Shown here in pieces: positions 1 to 5,635 of a DNA stretch of 5,635 nucleotides. Numbering within the stretch: position 1 is the first letter of the stretch; every line of letters begins with the position of its first letter. The translations under genes were made by a program, and so were the position numbers. Source of the DNA: Caulobacterales bacterium (GTDB taxonomy: Bacteria > Pseudomonadota > Alphaproteobacteria > Caulobacterales > Caulobacteraceae); the NCBI GenBank assembly GCA_947480815.1, contig CANKEA010000096.1, positions 1 through 5,635 of the forward strand. Reading direction: 5' to 3'. Under the pieces are notes generated by a model, which made no database searches, was not told the origin of the DNA, and saw only the letters and a list, made by a program, of their open reading frames with translations.

Positions 1-187
1 CGCCAACATCACCAGCCTGATCTCTGCCGCGATCATGTTCCAGTTCGGCGCTGGGCCGGTGAAGGGGTTTGCCTGGACCCTGTCGATCGGGGTGTTCACC
101 TCGGTGTTCACGGCGGTGTTGATCACCCAGGTGCTGATTTCCATCTGGTTCCGCACCAAGCGCCGTACCGCACTTCCGATCGCTTAA
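1..187 (+). CDS. secD: Protein translocase subunit SecD, C-terminal fragment
   Basis: Only the last 61 codons are in the window; the reading frame runs from base 2 to a TAA at 185-187, and base 1 ends the preceding codon. The fragment carries the end of the SecD membrane domain: an Ala-Asn-Ile-Thr-Ser-Leu run entering a helix, the loop FGAGPVKGFAWTLSIG, and a final helix (SVFTAVLITQVLISIWF) followed by a basic tail (RTKRR). The G-P-V-(K/R)-G-F-A-x-T-L-S-I-G stretch is typical of the SecD C-terminus. In the family, SecD pairs with SecF in the inner membrane and uses the proton gradient to help pull exported proteins through SecYEG on the periplasmic side. The secF start lies 12 bases downstream, so the two are almost certainly co-transcribed. 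The large periplasmic domain and the 5' end are outside the window. Confidence 0.95.
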   Translation, partial: ANITSLISAAIMFQFGAGPVKGFAWTLSIGVFTSVFTAVLITQVLISIWFRTKRRTALPIA

Positions 188-199
188 GGGAGCCTGACC

Positions 200-1135
200 A
201 TGTGGCCTTTTATCAAGCTCCTGCCCAATTCGTTCCATTTCCGGTTCGTCAAATGGTCGCCCTACACGGGCGTGGTCTCCGGCCTGCTGCTGATTGCCTC
301 GGTGGTGCTGTTTTTTGTTCAGGGCCTGAACTTGGGCATCGACTTCAAGGGCGGCACCCTCATCGAGGTGCAGACCGTCGGCGCGGCACCCCTGACGGAG
401 CTGCGCAATTCGCTCGGTGCCATGGGCGCGCATGACGCCCAGGTGCAGGGCTTTGGCGCGCCGAACTCCGCCATGCTGCGCTTCATGCCGGCTGCCGGTC
501 AGAGTGCCACAGACGAGGCCAAGGCCTTCGAGAGCAAACTTTCCGCCCAGTATCCAGGCATTGCGTTCAAGCGCGTTGAAGTGGTTGGGCCCAAGGTCTC
601 GGGTGAGCTGTTCGTTTCTGGCCTATGGGCGCTGGGTCTCGCCCTGTTGCTGATGCTTGGCTACATCTGGTTCCGGTTCCAGCTTCAGTTCGGCCTGGGT
701 GCCGTGGTGGCGGTGTTCCACGACATCATCTTGACGCTAGGACTGCTCAGCTTCCTGCGTATCGAGTTCTCCATGACTTCGATTGCCGCCCTGCTGACCG
801 TGATCGGTTATTCGATGAACGAGAAGGTCATCACCTTCGACCGACTCAAGGAAAACCTGCGCAAGTACAAGACCAAGCCGCTGCGCGAGATCATCGACCT
901 GTCAGAAAATGAACGGCTGAGCCGCACCATTATCACCGGCTCAACGGCGCTGCTGGCGCTGGGCGGCTGCCTGATCTTTGGTGGTCCGGTGCTGTTCCCG
1001 TTGGTCTTCACCATGACCTTCGGCATCCTGATCGGCACCTATTCGTCGGTCTATGTCGCCTTGCCGCTGATCCTGATTTGGGGTGTGCGCCGCAACGACG
1101 ATGTGGCCGAGCCTCTGCCCGCCGCCGGTCGCTAA
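200..1135 (+). CDS. secF: Protein translocase subunit SecF
   Basis: The protein has 311 residues, a normal length for a stand-alone SecF. An N-terminal helix (about 24-41) is followed by the SecF signature GIDFKGGTLIEVQ (46-58), a small periplasmic domain (about 60-135), and five further helices (about 138-156, 165-185, 190-212, 245-262, 267-295). FHD (173-175), GYSMNEKVITFDRLKEN (203-219) and the LSRTIITGS segment (240-248) match conserved SecF blocks. SecF works with SecD as an accessory proton-driven motor of the Sec translocon. The ATG at 200 is preceded by an AAGGGAG ribosome site at 186-192, which overlaps the secD stop, so translation of the two is probably coupled. One oddity is Glu207 where most SecF proteins have Asp in the GYS-N-D motif; Arg242 in the SRT motif is kept. 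The C-terminal tail is short. Confidence 0.97.
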   Translation: MWPFIKLLPNSFHFRFVKWSPYTGVVSGLLLIASVVLFFVQGLNLGIDFKGGTLIEVQTVGAAPLTELRNSLGAMGAHDAQVQGFGAPNSAMLRFMPAAGQSATDEAKAFESKLSAQYPGIAFKRVEVVGPKVSGELFVSGLWALGLALLLMLGYIWFRFQLQFGLGAVVAVFHDIILTLGLLSFLRIEFSMTSIAALLTVIGYSMNEKVITFDRLKENLRKYKTKPLREIIDLSENERLSRTIITGSTALLALGGCLIFGGPVLFPLVFTMTFGILIGTYSSVYVALPLILIWGVRRNDDVAEPLPAAGR

Positions 1136-1147
1136 GGCCAGCCTGCT

Positions 1148-1504
1148 GTGCGCCAGCCGCCTTCCATCGATGCCATAGGTGGCGGGGGTTTCCGCATCGG
1201 CGGCCTGCGCCATGAAGGCTCGCTGCTGATCATCGATGACATTGTGCAGTCCTGGGGCGCAAAGTCGCTGGAGTCACTCACAGCCGACGATTTCGCGCCG
1301 GTTCTTCAAGCCGCGGCCGGAACGGTGGAGTTCGTGCTGTTGGGCACAGGGCCGGTGCAGAGCCTGCCGCCGCGCGCTGTACGCGATGCTGTCGCCGCCG
1401 CTGGCCTGGGTTTCGAGTTCATGACCACCGACGCTGCGGCGCGGACCTATAATTTGCTGGCATCGGAAGGGCGACGCCTGGCCTGCGCCCTGATCGCGGT
1501 CTAG
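1148..1504 (+). CDS. Mth938-like domain protein (DUF498 / NDUFAF3-type)
   Basis: This 118-residue soluble protein is made almost entirely of one Mth938-like domain. Visible family blocks are IDAIGGGGFRIGG (7-19), SLLIIDDIVQSW (25-36), the DDFAPVL segment (47-53), EFVLLGTG (61-68) and the C-terminal MTTDAAARTYNLLASEGRR (92-110) ending in LACALIAV. The family includes the human complex I assembly factor NDUFAF3; no enzymatic activity is established for the bacterial members. The start is GTG at 1148, 12 bases after the secF stop, with AAGG at 1134-1137 as a plausible ribosome site overlapping that stop. A gene of this family next to secD-secF is a recurring alphaproteobacterial arrangement. A role in membrane-protein or respiratory-complex assembly is inferred from homology and position, not shown by the sequence. 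No transmembrane segment or signal peptide is visible. Confidence 0.88.
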   Translation: MRQPPSIDAIGGGGFRIGGLRHEGSLLIIDDIVQSWGAKSLESLTADDFAPVLQAAAGTVEFVLLGTGPVQSLPPRAVRDAVAAAGLGFEFMTTDAAARTYNLLASEGRRLACALIAV

Positions 1505-1563
1505 CTCTTACGGGCCAATCGTCCTACTATCGGCGCTTCGAACCGTCCGAAGGGGGCACAGGC

Positions 1564-2187
1564 ATGGTCAAGATTCTGAGCAATTTCCGTAACACCATGG
1601 TGCTGAGCGTGCTGCTCGCCCTGGTCATGATCATCGGTTACGGGATGCACAACCCTGCCGGCTTTTCCGGCAGCTTCTATCAGGCGGTCTTTCGCTGGAT
1701 GCACGTGTTCTTCGGCATCCTCTGGATCGGCATTCTGTACTATTTCAATTTCGTCCAAATCCGCAAAATGCCCGATATTCCCGCTGAGCTGAAGCCTGCG
1801 ATCGGCAAGTACATCGCTCCCGAGGCGCTGTTCTGGTTCCGCTGGGCGGCGCTGTTCACGGTGATCTGCGGCTTTGGCATCCTTGGCCTGCGCGGCGGCG
1901 ACTATGCGATGAACGTTCTGAGCTTCGGCGTCGCCGACGGTTTTGTGAAAAACGTCGACGGTCAGTACGCCCTGATGGGCGTGGGTGTTTACCTGGCTTT
2001 GCTCATGTTCCTGAACGTCTGGGGCATCATCTGGCCGAACCAGAAGCGTGCCCTGGGAATTGTGGAGGCTGACGCCGAGACCAAGGCCAAGTCCGCCCGC
2101 ATCGCCATGCTGGCTTCGCGTACCAACCTGCTCCTGTCGCTGCCTATGCTCACCGCCATGACCATGCAGCAGACCCTTTTCGGCTGA
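1564..2187 (+). CDS. Short PuuD/urate-oxidase-N-type integral membrane protein
   Basis: This 207-residue protein has about five hydrophobic helices (roughly 12-29, 45-63, 89-109, 136-157, 184-203). It resembles the membrane domain of the urate hydroxylase PuuD family (Urate_ox_N): RWMHVFFGILWIGILYYFNF (44-63), the IPAELKP linker (72-78), PEALFWFRWAALFT (86-99) and NVWGIIWPNQKRALG (151-165). The cytochrome c domain found at the C-terminus of full-length PuuD is absent, and no CxxCH motif occurs. His29 and His47 are the only histidines, so His47 in the second helix is the most obvious possible haem or metal ligand (inference). No purine-catabolism gene is nearby, so a urate function is doubtful; I would call it a PuuD-like membrane protein of unknown role. 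Some databases may carry unrelated names for such short members. ATG 1564 is supported by an AAGGGGG ribosome site at 1550-1556. Confidence 0.8.
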   Translation: MVKILSNFRNTMVLSVLLALVMIIGYGMHNPAGFSGSFYQAVFRWMHVFFGILWIGILYYFNFVQIRKMPDIPAELKPAIGKYIAPEALFWFRWAALFTVICGFGILGLRGGDYAMNVLSFGVADGFVKNVDGQYALMGVGVYLALLMFLNVWGIIWPNQKRALGIVEADAETKAKSARIAMLASRTNLLLSLPMLTAMTMQQTLFG

Positions 2188-2193
2188 TCCTGT

Positions 2194-2751
2194 TTGACTG
2201 ACGAGACGGCCCCGCCGGCTGAGGACCTCGACGCCCTTATCCGGCGGGTCGACAACGACCGCTGGCTCGCCACCCGCTTCGTCACGGATCCAGAGCAGCG
2301 CGCTGACCTAATTGCGCTTTATGCTTTCGACTATGAACTGGCGCGGGCGGGGCGGGTGACTTCTACGCCCTTGCTCGCTGAAATCCGCCTGACGTGGTGG
2401 CGCGAGGCGCTGGACGAAGTCTATGGCGGTGGTCCTGTGCGCTATCACCCGGCGGCGGCGGCCCTAGCGCAAGCCATTCAGCGCCGTAATTTGCCGCGCG
2501 AGCTGCTGGAAGCCATGATCGACAGCCGTATCGATGAGCTGGAATCGGGTCCGGTGGCCAGCAAAGCCGAGAGCCCCGTGGTGCATGCCGCGGCTCTGTT
2601 ACTGGACTCTGCCACGCCACCACACTTCACGGCCAGCCAGCTTTCTGCTGAGGCCTTCCCGGCGGTATTACCGCTAGCGATTGGACACATCCGCAATCCC
2701 GTGCTGAAGCGGCTCAGACTGGTTTGGTCGGTTGCGACGGGGCGGATCTAG
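2194..2751 (+). CDS. Shortened squalene/phytoene-synthase-like protein (NDUFAF6-type)
   Basis: The 185-residue product matches the squalene/phytoene synthase-like family at its N-terminus: DNDRWLATRFV (20-30), LIALYAFDYELARA (39-52) and PLLAEIRLTWWREALDEVYG (59-78). Its end (AFPAVLPLAIGHI, then LKRLRLVWSVATGRI) looks like the usual C-terminus of this bacterial subgroup. Members are usually about 260-290 residues, so the middle appears shortened between about residues 115 and 150. True prenyl synthases carry two Asp-rich DxxxD motifs. Here the first position reads DYELARA, and the region that would hold the second is missing, so catalysis of squalene or phytoene formation is very unlikely. The human relative NDUFAF6 is a non-enzymatic complex I assembly factor. 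The start is TTG at 2194 without a clear ribosome site, six bases after the upstream stop and in the same frame; no better start keeps the conserved N-terminus. Confidence 0.75.
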   Translation: MTDETAPPAEDLDALIRRVDNDRWLATRFVTDPEQRADLIALYAFDYELARAGRVTSTPLLAEIRLTWWREALDEVYGGGPVRYHPAAAALAQAIQRRNLPRELLEAMIDSRIDELESGPVASKAESPVVHAAALLLDSATPPHFTASQLSAEAFPAVLPLAIGHIRNPVLKRLRLVWSVATGRI

Positions 2752-2774
2752 AACCCGCTTGGGCTATCCCGCTC

Positions 2775-2792
2775 GGCCTTATCCCGAAGGCC
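2775..2792. terminator. Possible bidirectional terminator hairpin between convergent genes
   Basis: GGCCTT (2775-2780) and AAGGCC (2787-2792) form a perfect 6-bp stem around a 6-base loop, inside the 53-base gap between the squalene-synthase-like gene (plus) and trmFO (minus). The position suits a shared terminator for both converging transcripts. There is no T-run on either side, so it is not a classic intrinsic terminator and the call rests on symmetry and location. Confidence 0.4.
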
Positions 2793-2804
2793 CACTAGCG
2801 GCCA

Positions 2805-4181
2805 TCAGCCTGCCAGCCAGCCATCCAAATCCTGCAATGCCCGCAGGCTCATCAAGCGCTTTTTGGCCCGACCGCGCATCTTGAGCGGGATCGTCTTGCC
2901 GTCTGCATCCTTGCGTGGAGCCTCAATCGGCGGCAGCAGGCCGTAGTTGATATTCATGGGCTGGAAGCTGCCATCATCGAGCAGGTGGCCACCGGTAATG
3001 TGGTCGACCAGGGCGCCCAGGGCGGTTGTGGGGCCAGGGACCTCCAGATCGCCACCGAGCGCCTGGGCCGCAGCCAACCGGCCCGCCAGCAGGCCAATCG
3101 CGGCGCTCTCGACATAGCCCTCCACGCCCGTGACCTGACCGGCGAAGCGCATTCGCGGTGCCGCTTTCAAGCGGAGCTGGCGGTCGAGCAATTTGGGGCT
3201 GTTGAGAAAGGTGTTGCGGTGTAGGCCGCCAAGCCTTGCGAATTGAGCGTCCTGCAGACCCGGAATCATGCGGAACACATCAGCCTGCGCTCCGTGCTTC
3301 AGCTTGGTCTGGAAGCCCACCATGTTCCACAGCGTGCCGAGCGCATTATCCTGCCGCAGTTGCACGATGGCATGGGCCTTGACGGTCGGGTCGCGTGGAT
3401 TGGTCAGGCCAACCGGCTTCATCGGTCCATGGCGCAGGGTCTCGCGGCCGCGCTCAGCCATGACCTCGATCGGCAAACAGCCGTCGAAATAGGGGATGTT
3501 CTCCCAGTCTTTGAATTCGGCCTTTGGTCCGGCTAGCAGGGCGTCGATAAAGCCCTCGTACTGCTCTCGGTCCATCGGGCAGTTGATGTAGGCGGCGGCG
3601 TCGCCGCCCGGACCGACCTTGTCGTAGCGTGACTGCCGCCAGGCCACGCCCATGTCGATGCTTTCCAGATGCACGATCGGGGCAATGGCATCGAAGAAGG
3701 ACAGCGAGCCTTCGCCCGTCAGTGCTACGATCGCCTCAGCCAGGGATGGAGAGGTGAGGGGGCCGGTGGCGACGATCACATTGTCCCACTCTGCGGGTGG
3801 TAGGCCGACCACTTCACGGCGATCGACAGTGATTTTTGGATGCGCCATCAGTTGCGCTGTGACCGCCACCGCGAAGCCGTCGCGGTCCACCGCCAGGGCA
3901 GAACCGGCCGGCACCTGATGAGCGTCGCCAGCGCCCATGATGATCGAGCCGCACTTGCGCATTTCGGCGTGCAATAGGCCGACTGCGTTGCCTTCCCAGT
4001 CGTCGCTGCGGAAAGAATTGGAGCAGACCAGCTCGGCGAGGCTGTCAGTCTGGTGGGCGTCTGTGCCTCGCACCGGGCGCATCTCGTGCAGAATGACGCA
4101 AGCGCCGGCCTGCGCCGCCTGCCAGGCGGCTTCCGAACCGGCCAGTCCGCCGCCGATAATATGGATAGGGTTGCTGCTCAT
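2805..4181 (-). CDS. trmFO: Methylenetetrahydrofolate-tRNA-(uracil-5-)-methyltransferase TrmFO
   Basis: The protein has 458 residues, normal for TrmFO. The FAD-binding [18 protein letters not shown] (6-23) is followed by the family hallmark [20 protein letters not shown] (32-51) and [10 protein letters not shown] (52-61). The catalytic cysteine positions known from the Bacillus enzyme appear as Cys53 (LVCSNS) and Cys235 ([15 protein letters not shown]). The second flavin motif, [18 protein letters not shown] (346-363), and a GLLPP segment (414-418) near the C-terminus are present. The enzyme makes 5-methyluridine at position 54 of the tRNA T-loop, taking the carbon from methylenetetrahydrofolate and using FAD and NAD(P)H in the cytosol; many alphaproteobacteria use it in place of SAM-dependent TrmA. 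The ATG complement at 4179-4181 gives the correct N-terminus directly before the FAD motif. A GAGG (complement of 4185-4188) lies only three bases upstream, a rather tight ribosome-site spacing. Confidence 0.97.
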   Translation of the reverse strand: MSSNPIHIIGGGLAGSEAAWQAAQAGACVILHEMRPVRGTDAHQTDSLAELVCSNSFRSDDWEGNAVGLLHAEMRKCGSIIMGAGDAHQVPAGSALAVDRDGFAVAVTAQLMAHPKITVDRREVVGLPPAEWDNVIVATGPLTSPSLAEAIVALTGEGSLSFFDAIAPIVHLESIDMGVAWRQSRYDKVGPGGDAAAYINCPMDREQYEGFIDALLAGPKAEFKDWENIPYFDGCLPIEVMAERGRETLRHGPMKPVGLTNPRDPTVKAHAIVQLRQDNALGTLWNMVGFQTKLKHGAQADVFRMIPGLQDAQFARLGGLHRNTFLNSPKLLDRQLRLKAAPRMRFAGQVTGVEGYVESAAIGLLAGRLAAAQALGGDLEVPGPTTALGALVDHITGGHLLDDGSFQPMNINYGLLPPIEAPRKDADGKTIPLKMRGRAKKRLMSLRALQDLDGWLAG

Positions 4182-4297
4182 GGGCCTCGTCTAAACCCAA
4201 TGGGCAGCAGATAAAATCCTGACGTGACCGACTGCGCGCGCCATAGTGACGTTAAGTGATTCACGGTCCATGCTGAGCTGTGCATTTGGAGTTTGAA
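4182..4297. promoter_or_regulatory. Divergent intergenic region between trmFO and the membrane protein gene
   Basis: This 116-base gap must hold the promoters of both divergent genes. I see no convincing -35/-10 pair. An A/T-rich patch at about 4211-4217 (ATAAAAT) could be part of a promoter. The hexamer TGACGT occurs twice, at 4220-4225 and 4247-4252, 27 bases apart, and may be a regulator site or chance. Confidence 0.35.
4288..4291 (+). promoter_or_regulatory. Ribosome binding site deciding the start of the 4298 gene
   Basis: GGAG lies six bases before ATG 4298, ideal spacing. The longer reading frame could begin at GTG 4280, but that codon has no comparable site upstream and its six extra codons would cover this GGAG. 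The start at 4298 is therefore preferred. Confidence 0.75.
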
Positions 4298-5197
4298 ATG
4301 GCCGCATTTTCGCCGAGCGATGCCGCCCTGGAAGGGTTTCGACTGACCCGCAACCGGCCCGGTTCGGTGCTGGCCTGGGCGGCTATTTTTGCCATTACCA
4401 TCATCATCGCTGCAATGTTGATCGTGACGGGCTTCGCGCCGCGGATCAGCGGGTCGATGGGCACCCTCAATACCGAAGACTCAGCGGCCATGATGCGCGC
4501 GCTGCTCAACCTGGCACCCGCGCTCCTGGCGCTCCTGGCGGTCTGGGTCGGGCTGTCGGGCGTCATCGGGGCAGCGATCTACCGCGAGGTACTGCATCCA
4601 ACCGACAGCCGCATGGCCTATCTGCGCCTGAACAAGGATGAGGGCCGCCAGGTTGGAGCCCTGTTCACCCTGCTATTCGCGGCCATGGTTTTCAGTACCG
4701 GTGTGAACCTTCTGCTGATCCTGCCGCTGCGCCTATTGTTGGCTGTGGCGGGGAAGGGGCCTACGGCCTTTATCGGCGATACCGTAGTTCTGGCCCTGAA
4801 TGTCTGGTTCGGGGTACGGCTATCGCTGTTGCCGGCCATGACCTTTGCCACGCACAAGATCGATGTGGTCGCCGCTTGGCGCCTCACGAGCGGCCATTTC
4901 TGGCGGGTTTTCGGCATGCTCCTGCTGTCGTTGATCTTCGCGACCATGGTCTATTTCCTGATCCTGATCGTTGCCGTGGCGATGTCTGTGCTCGTGGCAG
5001 GCGGCGATATGGGGGTGCTGGCTCACCTGCAAAACCCTCAGGTTGGAATGCCGGCCCAGGCTTATGCCGCTGTGTCGCTCTACGCGATAATAACCCTGCT
5101 GATCCCGGTGCTGGCCATGGTGATCATCCAGGCCCCGACGGCAGTGGCGTATCGCGCACTGGCCAGCGGTCCCGATGCCGGGGCGGCGGATATCTAA
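4298..5197 (+). CDS. Multi-span inner-membrane protein of unknown function
   Basis: The predicted 299-residue protein is strongly hydrophobic, with about six membrane segments (roughly 24-45, 72-95, 118-146, 160-182, 204-234, 255-280). A short amphipathic N-terminus (FSPSDAALEGFRLTRNRPGS) precedes the first helix. I recognise no enzyme motif. The pattern of an N-terminal F-S-x-x-(D/E)-A segment, a conserved-looking RLSLLPAMTFATHK loop (174-187) and AAWRLTSGHFWRVFG (192-206) recalls alphaproteobacterial hypothetical membrane proteins, which may be related to the glycerophosphodiester phosphodiesterase membrane-domain type; this is only an impression. There is no catalytic GDPD domain, and no transporter ATPase or signalling domain. 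The gene stands alone, divergent from trmFO and convergent with ogt, so the context gives no function. The start is set by GGAG at 4288-4291; a GTG at 4280 would add six residues. Confidence 0.8.
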   Translation: MAAFSPSDAALEGFRLTRNRPGSVLAWAAIFAITIIIAAMLIVTGFAPRISGSMGTLNTEDSAAMMRALLNLAPALLALLAVWVGLSGVIGAAIYREVLHPTDSRMAYLRLNKDEGRQVGALFTLLFAAMVFSTGVNLLLILPLRLLLAVAGKGPTAFIGDTVVLALNVWFGVRLSLLPAMTFATHKIDVVAAWRLTSGHFWRVFGMLLLSLIFATMVYFLILIVAVAMSVLVAGGDMGVLAHLQNPQVGMPAQAYAAVSLYAIITLLIPVLAMVIIQAPTAVAYRALASGPDAGAADI

Positions 5198-5212
5198 TCT
5201 GAGTGCGCCGCG

Positions 5213-5266
5213 CGCAGAGCCGGGACCCAGCCATTGCAGCGCACTGGCCTGGGTCCCGGCTCTGCG
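5213..5266. repeat. Perfect 18-bp inverted repeat (palindromic intergenic element)
   Basis: CGCAGAGCCGGGACCCAG (5213-5230) is exactly inverted as CTGGGTCCCGGCTCTGCG (5249-5266), separated by an 18-base spacer. With one bulged base the stem can gain CCA/TGG pairs. The GC-rich arms would form a very stable hairpin in RNA 15 bases after the stop of the membrane protein gene. There is no T-run, but the structure could end or stabilise transcripts from both convergent genes. The GGGTCCCGG core resembles intergenic repeats scattered in alphaproteobacterial genomes (recollection, not searched). Confidence 0.85.
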
Positions 5267-5350
5267 ATATTGCTCCGGCTGGGATGATGGTTGAAAATGC
5301 CTCGTCATCCCGGACAAGCGGCAATGCCGCGCCGATCCGGGACCTAGGGC
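5247..5350. repeat. Two diverged copies of a GGGTCCCGG...GGGATGA element, head-on
   Basis: The plus strand from about 5247 to 5290 reads GGGTCCCGGCTC, ATTGC, then CCGGCTGGGATGA. The minus strand from 5350 back to about 5300 reads AGGTCCCGGATC, ATTGC, then GTCCGGGATGACGAGG in the same order, so these look like two copies of one element facing each other. Internal symmetry includes TCCCGGA (5308-5314) with TCCGGGA (5336-5342), the nested GCGGCA (5318-5323) with TGCCGC (5325-5330), and GGGATGA (5281-5287) with TCATCCC (5305-5311). Most of the 164-base gap is taken up by this structure and by the 18-bp inverted repeat that overlaps it. Confidence 0.65.
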
Positions 5351-5361
5351 GGCTCAGAACC

Positions 5362-5635
5362 TTACATTGGACTGAAGGGGCCAGCCGAAATACGCCCTGT
5401 ATCAACTGGGGGTGGGGCGCGTTCATGCTCCAGCAGCCAGGCCTTTCGCGCCATGCTGCCTGCATAGCCGGTCAGCGCGCCATTGGCACCGATCACGCGA
5501 TGGCAGGGCACGACGATGGCGACGGGGTTCGAGCCATTGGCTAGGCCCACGGCGCGGCTGGCGTTGGGCTTGCCCACCCGTGCGGCCAAGGCCCCATAGC
5601 TGAGGGTTGTCCCAGCGGGGATGCTGCGCAGGGCA
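5362..5635 (-). CDS. ogt: Methylated-DNA--protein-cysteine S-methyltransferase, C-terminal part
   Basis: The last 90 codons are visible, running in from beyond base 5635 to a TAA at the complement of 5362-5364. The sequence reads [20 protein letters not shown], a helix-turn-helix DNA-binding region with [16 protein letters not shown], then the active-site motif [10 protein letters not shown] and [21 protein letters not shown]. The acceptor cysteine codon is at the complement of 5503-5505. Ogt/MGMT proteins remove alkyl groups from O6-alkylguanine and O4-alkylthymine by transferring them irreversibly to this cysteine. A TTG at 5587-5589 is only an internal codon, since the conserved sequence continues upstream to the window edge. 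After the usual LLEHE end there is a Pro-rich tail of about 19 residues, somewhat longer than typical. I cannot tell whether an N-terminal Ada-type domain is present, as it would be outside the window. Confidence 0.95.
   Translation of the reverse strand, partial: ALRSIPAGTTLSYGALAARVGKPNASRAVGLANGSNPVAIVVPCHRVIGANGALTGYAGSMARKAWLLEHERAPPPVDTGRISAGPFSPM

Noticed and set aside
1502..1563. Possible internal promoter (TACTAT at 1525-1530) and a 5-bp hairpin (1536-1540 with 1548-1552) overlapping the ribosome site of the PuuD-like gene
   Set aside because: No -35 element at proper spacing could be found, and the stem is too short to claim regulation in GC-rich DNA.
2185..2187. TGA as selenocysteine or programmed readthrough
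   Set aside because: No SECIS-like structure or selenoprotein family is evident, and the PuuD-like protein ends at its normal family position; a plain stop with coupled reinitiation is simpler.
2194..2804. A frameshift in the squalene-synthase-like gene hiding a full-length protein
   Set aside because: The C-terminal family-like segment is already in frame, and the DNA available is too short in any frame to encode the missing 80 or so residues.
2985..4194. Several plus-strand open frames opposite trmFO
   Set aside because: They are shadows of a well-conserved, high-GC gene on the minus strand; their translations show no family motifs and are of low complexity.
4280..4297. GTG at 4280 as the start of the membrane protein gene
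   Set aside because: No ribosome site precedes it, while GGAG at 4288-4291 is ideally placed for ATG 4298.
5203..5544. Plus-strand open frame of 113 codons through the repeat cluster and ogt
   Set aside because: It runs through palindromic repeats and antisense to the conserved ogt active-site region, and has no recognisable protein features.
5587..5589. TTG as the start of a small 75-residue protein
   Set aside because: Conserved Ogt sequence ([10 protein letters not shown]) continues upstream in the same frame to the window edge, so this is an internal codon.

Overview
This GC-rich window looks chromosomal and alphaproteobacterial, probably Caulobacterales or a near relative. The reasons are separate secD and secF genes followed by an Mth938-domain gene and a squalene/phytoene-synthase-like gene, a folate-type trmFO rather than trmA, and an intergenic palindromic repeat of the GGGTCCCGG/GGGATGA kind common in alphaproteobacteria. 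The order-level placement is inference. I see no tRNA or rRNA gene, CRISPR array, transposase or phage gene.

Layout. Bases 1-2751 hold a tightly packed plus-strand cluster: the 3' end of secD, complete secF, an Mth938-like (NDUFAF3-type) gene, a short PuuD/urate-oxidase-N-type membrane protein, and a shortened squalene/phytoene-synthase-like (NDUFAF6-type) gene. A small hairpin at 2775-2792 separates this cluster from the convergent trmFO (2805-4181, minus). A 116-base divergent intergenic region leads to an unrecognised six-helix membrane protein (4298-5197, plus). A 164-base gap filled with palindromic repeats (about 5213-5350) lies between it and the convergent 3' part of an ogt/MGMT DNA-repair gene (5362-5635, minus), whose 5' end is outside the window.

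How the genes fit together. SecD and SecF form the proton-driven accessory complex of the Sec translocon. The Mth938-like and squalene-synthase-like proteins resemble the mitochondrial complex I assembly factors NDUFAF3 and NDUFAF6. Their presence in one cluster with SecDF, with a multi-span membrane protein between them, suggests a membrane-protein biogenesis or respiratory-complex assembly neighbourhood. That is inference from homology and order. TrmFO (tRNA m5U54 formation) and Ogt (alkyl-DNA repair) are unrelated housekeeping functions.

The most unusual points are the shortened squalene-synthase-like protein with no aspartate-rich motifs, its weak TTG start six bases after an in-frame TGA, a Glu in place of the usual Asp in the SecF GYS-N-D motif, and the repeat cluster before ogt. 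I found no clear sign of an entirely new system. The complex-I-assembly-like cluster is the best candidate for further thought.
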